The notes under the pieces are model-generated. The model was not told where the DNA came from and searched no databases. It saw only the letters and a program-made list of their open reading frames with translations. This document shows positions 34,967 to 53,079 of a stretch of DNA of 64,000 nt, in pieces (within the stretch, counting starts at the first letter, position 1; every line of letters starts with the position of its first letter). Source of the DNA: Paraspadella gotoi (Eukaryota; Chaetognatha); NCBI GenBank assembly GCA_051294375.1, contig CM119268.1:23631938-23695937 (forward strand), written 5' to 3'. The position numbers were made by a program, and so were the translations under genes.

Positions 34967-36385
34967 ATGAACGACCCCAAGGTTGAATCGGATCAACCGC
35001 CTCCTTACGTCTCGACTCACTACGAAACGTTTCCCTCTGGCGCCACCTACACGGCGCCGAATCCGCAGCAGCAGTCGTACGGGCAACAGCAGCAGTACGG
35101 CCCCCCGCTGCCGTACGGGCAACAGGTGGTCTACGTGCAACAGCAAATTGCGCCGCCGATTTCGGAGACAGAAATAGATGACCATTTGTCTTTGGCCGTC
35201 TTTGCTACCATCTGCTGCTTTTGGCCAGTCGGTCAGTAGGGTTTGGGTCTGAGATGTTTGGCCAGTGGGTGAGGAAATTTGGGCTTGAGTGATTGGGCTA
35301 AATATTTTTTGGCTTTGGAAGTTTGGCTCTAGTCGTTTGTCTATTCGGTATAGAATTTAAAAGTAAAAGATTTAGGCTAATTATTTGGCCTGAGATATTT
35401 TACCTTTGGGTGGGGAATTTGGACTTGAGAGATTGGGCCAAGGATTGTTTGGCCTGAGATATTTTACTTTTGGGTGGGGCATTTGGGCTTGGAGATTGGG
35501 CCAAGGATTTTTTGGCCTCATAAGTTTGGCCTCTCGTTAAAAGTTTTGTTGAATGAGTCTGGAGAGATTTTTCAAGTTTTCATTTTTGAAAAAAATGTTA
35601 TTAGTAGGTATTAGCAGTATTCGACGAAATTTTTATATTTCTATCGGCCGAAAAATAATAGAGAATTTGATTCCAAAAAACAAGGCTTTTTGAAATATTT
35701 ACTGTATGGAAAATACTAAAAAGAAAAAAAATATTTTTTAAATCTAGGTACTTTACGGGTAAGTCTAACTAAAAACCGAAAAAGAATCTTTCAAATATTG
35801 GAATAGTACAGAAAGCAATATGTCATTTTATTGTTGCGCAAAAACTAACCGGAAATGCAAATGTATTTTCTCTCAACAAATATTAGAATAATTTTGACGT
35901 TTAAAAAATTATTGACATCTTTAAAATAGGATGAAAGCTTAAAAATAGGATGAAAGCTTAATAAAATTGGTACAACCAGTATAAAAATATTTCATTCATT
36001 TAATAAATAAGCTATCTTGTCCCTAACTTTGGACATGCTATGGTGGTTTAAGGACTCCATCTCTATGTTTTACTACAACAAATCGGTTTAAAAAGTTTAT
36101 ATTTTTTTATTCATTCAAATCCGCTTCATGCTCCCTTTTTTCTTTTTGACCCAAAACATAACCGTCCACAACTTACAACCAACACATTACTCCCACAACG
36201 CAGGAATTATGGCCCTAATCAACGCCAACGAGTGTCGCTCTGCACGACTAAGAGGCGATCGGGTCACGGCTCAAATCAGAGCACAAGGGGCACGTCGTTT
36301 GGCCCGGCTCGCTATTGGCCTCGGGATTGGGTCCTTGATTTTAGTTGGGGGTTTGATTGGGCTGATTTTGGCCTTGGGAGGTTAG
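34967..36385 (+). CDS. Dispanin / CD225-domain membrane protein (two exons)
   Basis: Exon 1 (34967-35231) and exon 2 (36204-36385) join in phase 1 through a split Gly codon, giving 148 residues. The N-terminal half is a Pro/Gln/Tyr-rich cytoplasmic segment with a PPPY WW-binding motif and QQQ-YG repeats. The C-terminal half matches the CD225/dispanin module: first hydrophobic segment LSLAVFATICCFWPVGIMAL, a short basic loop with GDRVTAQIRAQGARRLARLA, and a second hydrophobic segment rich in Gly/Leu to the C-terminus. Dispanins include IFITM, PRRT and SynDIG relatives. The Pro-rich N-terminus resembles PRRT/SynDIG types more than IFITM. The start was chosen at 34967 (CCAACCATGAAC, A at -3); an in-frame ATG at 34940 would add nine residues. 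Exact subfamily and role are not determinable. Confidence 0.8.
35232..35545. repeat. Splice-donor-derived repeats in the dispanin intron
   Basis: After the real donor (TTTTGGCCAGTCG|GTCAGT) the intron holds about five diverged units. They include a near-copy with its own donor-like site (TTTGGCCAGTGG|GTGAGG at 35259) and later units TTTGGCCTGAGATATTTTAC ... GGGCTTGAGAGATTGGGCC. Confidence 0.65.
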
Positions 36386-36541
36386 AGGGGCAGAGAGAGG
36401 GGGGAGAAAGGAGTGAGAGAGAGGAGAGAGAGGGAGAGAAAGGAGAGAGTGGGGAGAAAGGAGAGAGAGGGTGAGAAAGGAAAGAGAGAGAGGAGAATGG
36501 GAGAGAGAGAGGGATAGGGGAGAGGGATTGGAGAAGAGAGA
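36386..36541. repeat. GA-rich tract after the dispanin stop codon
   Basis: Begins three bases after the TAG. Units are GAGAGAGAGGGAGA with GGGGAGAAAGGA variants. It would form a purine-rich 3' UTR or flank. Confidence 0.85.
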
Positions 36542-37301
36542 ACATAAAGTGTTGTATTTCATTAACTGTTGAATTTAATCATATAGTATTAAAGTAATTC
36601 ATCTTTTTCTTTTAACTAACAATCACCTCCTTATTAAAGAACATCAAACTGCTTCTTAATTTTTTTTCAGTTATTGAGTCAGTTTAAGTTTTAAGTTATT
36701 CAAGTAATTTTAAATTTGAAACCCGTTCTTTTCTAGCAAACTTTATTAATAAATCAAACTCATTTCGTTTAAGAAAAAAAATTCCAATATGCAAATTTCT
36801 TTTCGTTAAAATTAAAAAAAAAATTAACATATACCACAGTGGAGATCTTGATTATTATTAGTTCGCCATTTTTATCTCGACCTCCTTCTCTCTACATAAT
36901 ATCTAAATTCTAAAGTAGATAAAAAATATATTTCAACTCGACTTTTAAGAATAAAAATATCGGTAATTAAAAATTATTTAAACTCGTTTGAATATTTGTA
37001 ACATGTTAAAAATGTTAAAATTGCTCAACGATGAGATCCAGGAAAAGTTTGGATCAAAAAATAGCAAGAAAATAATAATGAGAGTTCCAACCGCCCAAAA
37101 AGGGTAAGGTAATTGACGAGGTGAGGCCTGACCCGAAAAAAAAGATCAGACAAAGGACGAAGACAGACCTCGCCGATCCACACTCGGAGCTGAGAATCGC
37201 CTTTCCAGATTTACTGACCAAAAAAAGCCTTACCCAAAGACCCAAAGATTAAGACTCGAAAAATAACAAAAATCATCCTTTGTTATCTGGTTGAATCGGG
37301 T

Positions 37302-37348
<47 letters not shown>

Positions 37349-37745
37349 ATGGTTCCAACGATCTTTTTTTTTTATCGCATTAAAATATGTTTTGTGATCC
37401 CCTTAACTTGAGACTTAGGGCTTAAGACTTAAGGCGTAAAAGTGGTCCTACTACAATTTGCTCGAAAAAAATACTCTGTGAATATATCTTCTTGTAGGTT
37501 TGTATATATTTGTATATTGCAAGTATTTGTACTGATAAAGATTGTAAACACTTATTAGTATTTGAATGTGAAGTTAATTTTTCTAAAGAATCTTTCTCAG
37601 TCGAAGTCAATTTTGGTTTTCTTATTATCTTCGTCGTCGTCGTCGTCGTCGTTTTCGTCGATTCTTCTCAACCTGAACAAAATATCTGACCTGGTCAATT
37701 AATCCTTGACTGAATGAGAGTAAAAACCCGACACTGGGCATTCAC

Positions 37746-37803
<58 letters not shown>

Positions 37804-37890
37804 GTGGCACGAAATCGACGACAAACGTCTGAACTCAGACTCCGAAGTAATAAATCCAAAACTGGATGAGAGAGAGAGAAGAGAAAGAGA

Positions 37891-37939
<49 letters not shown>

Positions 37940-38273
37940 AGAGAGAGGAGAGAGAGCGCCTAAATGGCAGGTCAGCATTGTGTGCCGAGGATAAAAAATA
38001 GAAAACCGACAAATGGACATTAAAGGAAGAAAAATGAGAACGAAATTATTTGATATCATTCATAAACGGAGCAGAGGGACACTCAGTAAATAAGAGACAA
38101 ATTCATCAAACAGAAAATTAGATCCGCAGACTACAGATTCAATCAGGAACCTGAAATTGTAAATACCTAACTTATACTTAACTCATACTTAACTTATACC
38201 TAACTTTAAATCGTGAAAGTCCCCTTTTAAAGTCAAAATCACAAATGTCAGTTCATTTGCGAGTTGAATCACA
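36542..38273. other. Gene-poor stretch with microsatellites
   Basis: (GA)n at 37302-37347, 37748-37800 and 37868-37963, and (CGT)n at 37633-37653. I see no gene. Confidence 0.6.
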
Positions 38274-39410
38274 ATGCGGGTGAGAAATCCTTACAGAATT
38301 CGCCCCGCAGATCATTGTTACCCTTTCCCCGTTTTTCTCTTTAACTTACCCTCAGGTTTTGTCCGCGCTTACCAGTTAAACCCCCTCAGGCGCTCGCCGG
38401 CTCTTTTACCTTACCTTACCTTACCTGTTAACTATTTCAGTTCCGGTTGGTCACTTTCCTTATTAGTCGGATCTGTTTATCAGCAGATTACGACTATACA
38501 GTAAGGCGTAGTGAAAGTTGCAGATCAAAATTCGAATAGTTAATCATGAATAGTCTTGGACTAAAGAACTTTGAATTATAATTTTTTTTTTAAATTTCTC
38601 TATTTTCGCATACGCCCATATTTATACATAGTACTCGCAATAGAAAGTGTCAAAATGTCAAAATATCAAAGCCTAAACGACTGCAATAATATTGATTTAA
38701 AAATTGGATTAGCAATCTTAAAAACATTTGTGAAAATGTAATATAGAGATATTTTGTTTTCCGCGTTCCAGTTAGGGTGAATTCAGGGTTAAAGTTTTCG
38801 GTCACAAATGGAGAAATGAAAAAAATGACAATAAAAGACCCACGCAGGACTTAAAACCGTTTAGGTAATACGATTACTACTAAGCGTTACAATGAGACGA
38901 ATACAATTTCAACCAGCGGGGAAATTCGATTACAACGAAGCGTTACAACGAGTTGACCGAGATCCCAACGGGAGCAGGGCCATTTACAATTGACCTTTTT
39001 TTAGCGATTTCAATTTCCCCCTGTAGTGGGTCCTTCGGTCTCTGTTTTAATCTGGCCGTTCAACTCCCTTGCCCCTTTTCTAACCCCCTCGTAGAACCCC
39101 CTTGTGACTTACCCCGGATTTAAACCCCCGTTCGGTCGACCCCAACAACGCAGAAATTTCGTCCCGTCACTTGGCCAGTGGCCTCTCACCCGCCGTGTCT
39201 GACTACAACCACCCATCATTTCAGGTCACCCCCTTTCCCCAGGGTGGATCCTACCCTTTCCGGATCAACCCCACGATAGGTCACCAGCTTTTGAGGGTCA
39301 CTATTTCTCCCGCTCGCTCTTCCATTTCCATTCTCCCTCTGGCGGTTAGGATAATCAAAACGGACGATAAAAATGGATATGAGGGGAAATTTTTGATCAC
39401 ATAAATAGGT
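38274..39410. other. Pyrimidine-rich unclassified stretch
   Basis: Less AT-rich than its neighbours, with CCCC-rich runs and a CCTTA tandem at 38410-38428. 38455-38495 is a reverse Helitron-like 3' end (GTCGGATCTGTTTATCAGCA). Open frames at 38274-38504 and 39171-39404 have no recognisable domain and I do not call them genes. Confidence 0.35.
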
Positions 39411-46392
<6,982 letters not shown>

Positions 46393-46900
46393 GATGAAGG
46401 TTCAAGTGGATCGTCGACCCGAATTGAAGTAGAAAATGATGTTGAAAATGATGTAGGAGATGAAGGCTTCGGTTGTCAAAGGATACGAGAGGCGATCGAG
46501 ACCGAAGTGGCTCGTCCAAAGTGTCGGCCCTTTTCTATACTTGAGGAGCGAGAATGAGAGCAGATGAGTGAGACGAAGAGGCAGATCGAGAGAAGACGGA
46601 GACGAGAAGACGAGAGAAGACAGGAGAGAGAGAGAGAGAGAGACAGCGTACGTCGACGAGCCTTTTCCTTATTCGGTCGTCACGAGAAAGACATTTGAAA
46701 TAAGCGTCTCACGATTGGTTAATCGGCGCGGGACGGTCGCTGATTGGTCAATCGGATCGGGAAGATCTATGATTGGTCGAACAGGTTGAAAAGCGTCGCT
46801 CATTAGTTTTTTGACAGGTGAATCGGCATCGCTGATTGGCCCGGGGAAAGTTGAAAAGGTATTCTGATTGGTTGTGGGAAGTCGCTTTAGAAAAAAATCG
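46393..46900 (-). promoter_or_regulatory. Actin upstream region with five CCAAT boxes and a CArG-like element
   Basis: Five CCAAT boxes on the gene strand (ATTGG on the plus strand at 46714, 46743, 46772, 46835 and 46867), the first three about 29 bp apart. A CArG-like word CCTTATTCGG lies at 46667-46676 (one base off CC(A/T)6GG); SRF/CArG control is common for animal actins. A TATA-like word lies near 46531-46540. The transcription start cannot be placed. Confidence 0.55.
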
Positions 46901-46934
46901 TTTGCGATTAAAAATGATTAGGGGGAAGGGAGAG

Positions 46935-46986
<52 letters not shown>

Positions 46987-47510
46987 AGGGGAAGGGGAGC
47001 GGAAGGAGGGAGAGAAGGGGAAGGGGCTTAGTAAATAAGAAGAGGAAAAGGACAGCAGCAAAAGGAGAAGGAAAGCAGGGGAAGGGAGCAGGGAGAAGAA
47101 GAAGTAGAGAAGGAAAGGGGGCAGGGGGCAAGGGAAAGGAGAGAGGAGAATGGGGAATGTCGGGCATGGATTAGGCGGGGAAAAGCGTGAGAGGGGCAAG
47201 TGGGAGGAGATAGGAAAGGGAAAAAAGCCGGAAAAATTATTACTTTGGGATTTTGAATTCGGGTTGAATTCAGTTTTTTGACTGAATTAAATTTGGAACT
47301 TAAAAGGAAAATAAGAAAATTTGTGATTTTGATTGTGATGGTTTTTAGTGATGCATCTTATTGTGGGCGATCTTATGATTGTTAGTGAAAAAAAATAGTT
47401 TGTTATTATCTTTATGTTTGATATTAAAATTATTATAAATTTTATATTATTATGATTAACAACATCATTATCATTACCGTATCGTCATCACCTTCATGAT
47501 CATGTTAATG

Positions 47511-47554
<44 letters not shown>

Positions 47555-47683
47555 TATCATCATCATCATCATCATCACGATCGACGTCGACCCAATTTTG
47601 GTCACATCGTCTCTCGTTGGTTTCACTTTTCACTTTTCACGATTTCAACTGAAAAAATCAAATCGAAAATAAAATGTGATCAC
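46901..47683. other. Low-complexity region upstream of actin
   Basis: GA/GGGA-rich tract 46920-47150 and (CAT)n at 47509-47576. No gene. Confidence 0.7.
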
Positions 47684-47872
47684 NNNNNNNNNNNNNNNNN
47701 NNNNNNNNNNNNNNNNNNNNNNNNNNNNNNNNNNNNNNNNNNNNNNNNNNNNNNNNNNNNNNNNNNNNNNNNNNNNNNNNNNNNNNNNNNNNNNNNNNNN
47801 NNNNNNNNNNNNNNNNNNNNNNNNNNNNNNNNNNNNNNNNNNNNNNNNNNNNNNNNNNNNNNNNNNNNNNNN
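47684..47872. other. Assembly gap (189 N)
   Basis: Followed directly by GAGAGA, so the gap probably sits in a microsatellite. Confidence 0.95.
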
Positions 47873-48023
47873 GAGAGAGAGATAAGTCCACAAGTATACA
47901 AAACATATATACAGTTCTTTATTTTGTTTTCTGAGTTTCATGACGTGATATTGATAAGTTTATAAACATTTCTAAGATCGAAACGTTGTGATATAAATCC
48001 TTTCTTTTCGTTGTTTGAGAGAA

Positions 48024-48133
48024 TTAGAGACAGTTTGAGTTCAGTTTTGACAACGATTTTGTTTTAATTAAAACAATAAAACATTTACATTAAAACAAAA
48101 TCGTTGTCAAAACTGAACTCAAACTGTCTCTAA
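48024..48133. repeat. Perfect 44-bp inverted repeat with 22-bp spacer
   Basis: Arms 48024-48067 and 48090-48133 are exact reverse complements (TTAGAGACAGTTTGAGTTCA at the outer end). Flanks share CTAAGATCGAAAC. Confidence 0.9.
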
Positions 48134-48487
48134 GATCGAAACAAAACATTAATTGAATATTTTACTTTAAAATGATAATTATTAAGATCATCTTTATTCT
48201 ATTAACTTAAATGTTGCTGAATCCAATTTTAATAATCAGTTTTCTCTAGTGTTTAACGTTTAAAAAGAGACTTTGACCTCAAAATGATCACAAATTGAAA
48301 TTCATCAAAATTAATACTATAATAGTTTTTTTCTTTTATTTTATTAATAACAAAAACGATATTAACACAATTGTTAAATACAAAAACAGCAACGGAATCA
48401 ATAAAAACGTAAAAAGACTGGAACTGCTTCAACGTCATCACATGCAACAGAACTCTCATATATTTTCACACGAGAGTTATAACAATC

Positions 48488-48747
48488 NNNNNNNNNNNNN
48501 NNNNNNNNNNNNNNNNNNNNNNNNNNNNNNNNNNNNNNNNNNNNNNNNNNNNNNNNNNNNNNNNNNNNNNNNNNNNNNNNNNNNNNNNNNNNNNNNNNNN
48601 NNNNNNNNNNNNNNNNNNNNNNNNNNNNNNNNNNNNNNNNNNNNNNNNNNNNNNNNNNNNNNNNNNNNNNNNNNNNNNNNNNNNNNNNNNNNNNNNNNNN
48701 NNNNNNNNNNNNNNNNNNNNNNNNNNNNNNNNNNNNNNNNNNNNNNN
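48488..48747. other. Assembly gap (260 N)
   Basis: Gap; the short islands on either side contain no recognisable gene. Confidence 0.95.
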
Positions 48748-48972
48748 CGACACAGATCATCTTTCCTTTGGGCACCAGACGGCGTCTCTATCTCTATCTC
48801 TCTCTATCTGTTTGTCTCTATCTCTCTCTGTCTCTATCTCTCTCTGTCATTCACGGATGGAGCCATCCAGGGTCAAACTTTACTGAGAACACTTAGGTCC
48901 CATGAAATTCATAGAAAGTAATGATAAAAATGATCAAAACAGTTACGGTCCTCGTTCCTATTTATTAAAATT

Positions 48973-49884
48973 NNNNNNNNNNNNNNNNNNNNNNNNNNNN
49001 NNNNNNNNNNNNNNNNNNNNNNNNNNNNNNNNNNNNNNNNNNNNNNNNNNNNNNNNNNNNNNNNNNNNNNNNNNNNNNNNNNNNNNNNNNNNNNNNNNNN
49101 NNNNNNNNNNNNNNNNNNNNNNNNNNNNNNNNNNNNNNNNNNNNNNNNNNNNNNNNNNNNNNNNNNNNNNNNNNNNNNNNNNNNNNNNNNNNNNNNNNNN
49201 NNNNNNNNNNNNNNNNNNNNNNNNNNNNNNNNNNNNNNNNNNNNNNNNNNNNNNNNNNNNNNNNNNNNNNNNNNNNNNNNNNNNNNNNNNNNNNNNNNNN
49301 NNNNNNNNNNNNNNNNNNNNNNNNNNNNNNNNNNNNNNNNNNNNNNNNNNNNNNNNNNNNNNNNNNNNNNNNNNNNNNNNNNNNNNNNNNNNNNNNNNNN
49401 NNNNNNNNNNNNNNNNNNNNNNNNNNNNNNNNNNNNNNNNNNNNNNNNNNNNNNNNNNNNNNNNNNNNNNNNNNNNNNNNNNNNNNNNNNNNNNNNNNNN
49501 NNNNNNNNNNNNNNNNNNNNNNNNNNNNNNNNNNNNNNNNNNNNNNNNNNNNNNNNNNNNNNNNNNNNNNNNNNNNNNNNNNNNNNNNNNNNNNNNNNNN
49601 NNNNNNNNNNNNNNNNNNNNNNNNNNNNNNNNNNNNNNNNNNNNNNNNNNNNNNNNNNNNNNNNNNNNNNNNNNNNNNNNNNNNNNNNNNNNNNNNNNNN
49701 NNNNNNNNNNNNNNNNNNNNNNNNNNNNNNNNNNNNNNNNNNNNNNNNNNNNNNNNNNNNNNNNNNNNNNNNNNNNNNNNNNNNNNNNNNNNNNNNNNNN
49801 NNNNNNNNNNNNNNNNNNNNNNNNNNNNNNNNNNNNNNNNNNNNNNNNNNNNNNNNNNNNNNNNNNNNNNNNNNNNNNNNNNNN
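48973..49884. other. Assembly gap (912 N)
   Basis: The largest gap in the window; flanks include TCTCTATC microsatellite sequence. Confidence 0.95.
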
Positions 49885-50012
49885 TCTATTTCTCTATCTC
49901 TCTCTAAACTATGTATATAGTTAGTCCACTTTGTAATATTTATGTTAATTTATTTACATTTCTTTAAAATGCGTACATACATATATATGTACAGCTCATT
50001 AACAATTGCATT

Positions 50013-50302
50013 NNNNNNNNNNNNNNNNNNNNNNNNNNNNNNNNNNNNNNNNNNNNNNNNNNNNNNNNNNNNNNNNNNNNNNNNNNNNNNNNNNNNNNNN
50101 NNNNNNNNNNNNNNNNNNNNNNNNNNNNNNNNNNNNNNNNNNNNNNNNNNNNNNNNNNNNNNNNNNNNNNNNNNNNNNNNNNNNNNNNNNNNNNNNNNNN
50201 NNNNNNNNNNNNNNNNNNNNNNNNNNNNNNNNNNNNNNNNNNNNNNNNNNNNNNNNNNNNNNNNNNNNNNNNNNNNNNNNNNNNNNNNNNNNNNNNNNNN
50301 NN
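50013..50302. other. Assembly gap (290 N)
   Basis: Gap between short AT-rich islands. Confidence 0.95.
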
Positions 50303-50948
50303 GAACTGACCCCAAGTTTTGTCCCTAATGAGAATTCTATTTAAGGGTCACGGGTCACAGTCGGGTCAGAGATCAAAAGAGTCACGTGGTCACGTATCGA
50401 GTGGACGGAAATTATAAAAAGAAAGACGTTTTCTTGCTCGCTCCGATTTGACATTTCTATTTCGAATTAAGAAAACTGTTTACCGAAAGCATCCCATATC
50501 TGGATTTGGTGCTGAATAAGATTAGTTTTAAGGGTTAAAGTTAAATATTATAAAATATATAATATATATATATATTCCATGACTGTTGTAGAGGTTTTAG
50601 CTCATTTAGCAACTTAAAAATAAATAAAATATAAGAATTAATCATTAAGTAAGGTTAATGAGGCAGGAAAAATCTATTTTTTTTGACTGATCATCATTTG
50701 TTCCACCACCAATGACCTTAGTTTTGAATAGAGTAGTGATTCTTGGGTCCTTAGTTTGTTATTAACCATCATAGAATTATGATTTGTATGGATCACTAAT
50801 TTTAATTCGATTTGTATATCATTACTATTTGTTTATTAATTCTGATTCATAATTTTTGTTTTGCCAGAATTATTCTATTTACTTATTGTTGCTGTCGTTC
50901 CATTTTAAAACGTTAAATTTAATTCTTCGAAGTTTAACCCTTTAAATT

Positions 50949-50983
<35 letters not shown>

Positions 50984-51083
50984 TTCTCTCTCTCTCTCCC
51001 TCCCCCCATTACCTCCCTCTCCTATTTCTCCGGGACATTTTCGAGTCGGGACACGCGAATGTTTCATAATTAGTTCATGAGGA

Positions 51084-51116
<33 letters not shown>

Positions 51117-51399
51117 GAGAGTGTAACTTTAACAATTTCATGTCAGTCGAAAAGGAAAAGGAAAAACAATTTTTTATCAAATCGTTCGTTTAAAAAATCT
51201 AAAAGAAGCACGAACTCCACAAAAATGCATAAAGGCATTTTGCTATTTAAATAATAAAGTAAAATATTGAAACATTATCTTCTGTTCTTCACAAAAAAAT
51301 ATCTCATTTTAGTAAAAAGAAGAAATTTAATATTTTCATTCACCGGAGCCAAGTTGTGAAGTGATTTCTTTGTGAGTCAATTTCTTTTTTCGATTCACG
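50303..51399. other. No gene seen; possible 5' flank of a plus-strand gene
   Basis: AT-rich with (CT)n at 50949-50998 and (GA)n at 51085-51122. The last ~60 bases before 51400 look like a 5' UTR. Confidence 0.35.
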
Positions 51400-51447
51400 A
51401 TGGATCTTCTTCAAACAGATACGGAAACAACTTTCGTGACGGAAGAG
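51400..51447 (+). CDS. Candidate first coding exon, unrecognised
   Basis: ATG at 51400 (TTCACGATGG, good context) opens 16 codons (MDLLQTDTETTFVTEE) ending at a donor GAG|GTAAAA, phase 0. A possible later exon lies at 52645-52770. Too short to assign; supported only by context and splice signal. Confidence 0.35.
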
Positions 51448-51562
51448 GTAAAAGTTAAATAATGTTTCGTCATGTCAAATCATGTCCCATCATGTCATGT
51501 TATTAAAATTAGTGTTCTCGTTATTAATTAAATTGATTTTCCAATAAGTACGATTAAGAATA

Positions 51563-51587
51563 NNNNNNNNNNNNNNNNNNNNNNNNN
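51563..51587. other. Assembly gap (25 N)
   Basis: Start of the noisy sequence block. Confidence 0.95.
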
Positions 51588-51669
51588 ATTATTTTATCTC
51601 CAAAGTAAAAATTATTCCTACTGAGTTTAAACCAAAAAAAATACCATTGATAAACTTTTAAATTTCGAA

Positions 51670-52645
51670 TAAAACAGTCTGACCCAAACTGACTTTTCCT
51701 TTTAAAAAATAGTTCTTTTAATAAAAATCCTATCCCAAACTGACTTTTTCTTTAATAAATAGTTTCTTTAATTAAAATATCTACCAAACTGACTTTCTTT
51801 AATAAATAGTTTCTTTTATAAAAAGTCTACCCAATACTGACTTTTCTTTAATTAAATAGTTCTCTTAGATAAAAGTCTGACCCAAACTGACTTTTTCTTT
51901 TAAATAAATAGTTTCTTTAAGTAAAAGTCAGGTGACCCGAACACTGACGTTGTTCTTTTAATGAAGATAGTTTCTTTAATAAAAAGTCGACTCGCAATAC
52001 TGACTTTTCTTTAATAATAGTTGTTCCGTTTTAAGAAAAAGTCGGTGTCCGCAGACATGACTTTTGTGGCTCTTTTTATAAATATTTCGTGAGATACTAG
52101 AAAAGGGTGCTGAGCCCAAACTGACTTTTCTGGTTTAATAAATAGTTCTTATAGAGAAGAGTCTGAGCCCAAAACTGACTTTTTGGCTTTGAGCGATATA
52201 ATATGTTTGCTGTTAATAAAAGTCTTATCTCTTATATACTTTTTCTTATTATTATTCTTTAATTAGAAAGAGTCTACCCAAAAACTGACTTGTTCTTTTA
52301 AAAATATTTCTTTAATAAAAAGTCACCCATTAACGTGTTGAGCTTTTTAATATAATAGTTTCTTTTCAATTAAAAAAGTCTGACCCAAACGACTTTTTCT
52401 TTAATAAATGAGGTTCTTTTAATACAAGATAGTCCCTGGTCGTGTTCTGACCCAGACTACTTGTTTTTTTTTAATAAATAGTTCTGTTTACATAAAATGT
52501 AGTTCAGCCCAAACTGACTTTTTCTGCTTAATAAATAGTTTTCTATTTTAATAAAGTCCTTGACTCTCTATACTGACTTTGTTTTTCTGTTAGATAGATA
52601 TAGTTCTAATAAAAAGTTTACCTCCAACTGACTTTTTCTCTTTAA
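51670..52645. repeat. ~50-bp tandem array, heavily corrupted
   Basis: Roughly twenty units of CTGACCCAAACTGACTTTTT followed by CTTTAATAAATAGTTTCTTT. Variation is mostly random insertions and deletions, including GT/GG insertions alien to the unit, as expected of raw long-read sequence. Confidence 0.85.
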
Positions 52646-52860
52646 GTGTTGAGCTAGATGAATTCAAAGAATCCGTTGGGGTAACCATGCCATCGATCCA
52701 CGAGTATCACTTTTTCAGACAAGTAAACTTCACTGGACTAAAAATATATGTGAAAAACGATCCCGAGTCCCACCTCATTTCTAAAAGCGCTATCTATATT
52801 TCTTTCTATTATATTATTATTGTTATATTATCTATTATATATTAGTTTTGTGGATTTGTA
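52645..52860 (+). CDS. Coding-like stretch directly after the array
   Basis: An open frame begins AGTGTTGAGCTAGATGAA and reads SVELDEFKESVGVTMPSIHE, then HFFRQVNFTGLKIYVKND, before AT-rich sequence. A donor (CAA|GTAAAC) occurs inside at 52722. Composition is protein-like, unlike the surrounding repeats. It may belong with the exon at 51400. Frame and ends are unreliable because of sequence noise. Confidence 0.3.
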
Positions 52861-53079
52861 ATAACAAATATGTGTTATCTATATTATATTAGGTTAAAAA
52901 CAGAAATTCGAGCGTATTTTAAGAGCTATTTAGGGCACAGTTGGGTATATTATTAAAAATGCTTTCTAACAACTTACTTGTGATGGAACGTTCTAGGTTG
53001 GTGTGAGACTCCGTCGTCGGTCAACTGACAAGTAGCATCCAAAATACACCATTCAATACATCGCACTTGCTCACTCACC

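Noticed and set aside
37695-38059. Leu/Ser-rich open frames on the minus strand
   Set aside because: They are translations of GA/CT microsatellites (LSLSLS runs), which are open in several frames at once.
46748-47199. Open frames of about 90-140 codons overlapping the actin upstream region
   Set aside because: They translate GA/GGGA-rich DNA into Pro/Leu/Ser or Arg/Glu/Gly strings; not protein-like.
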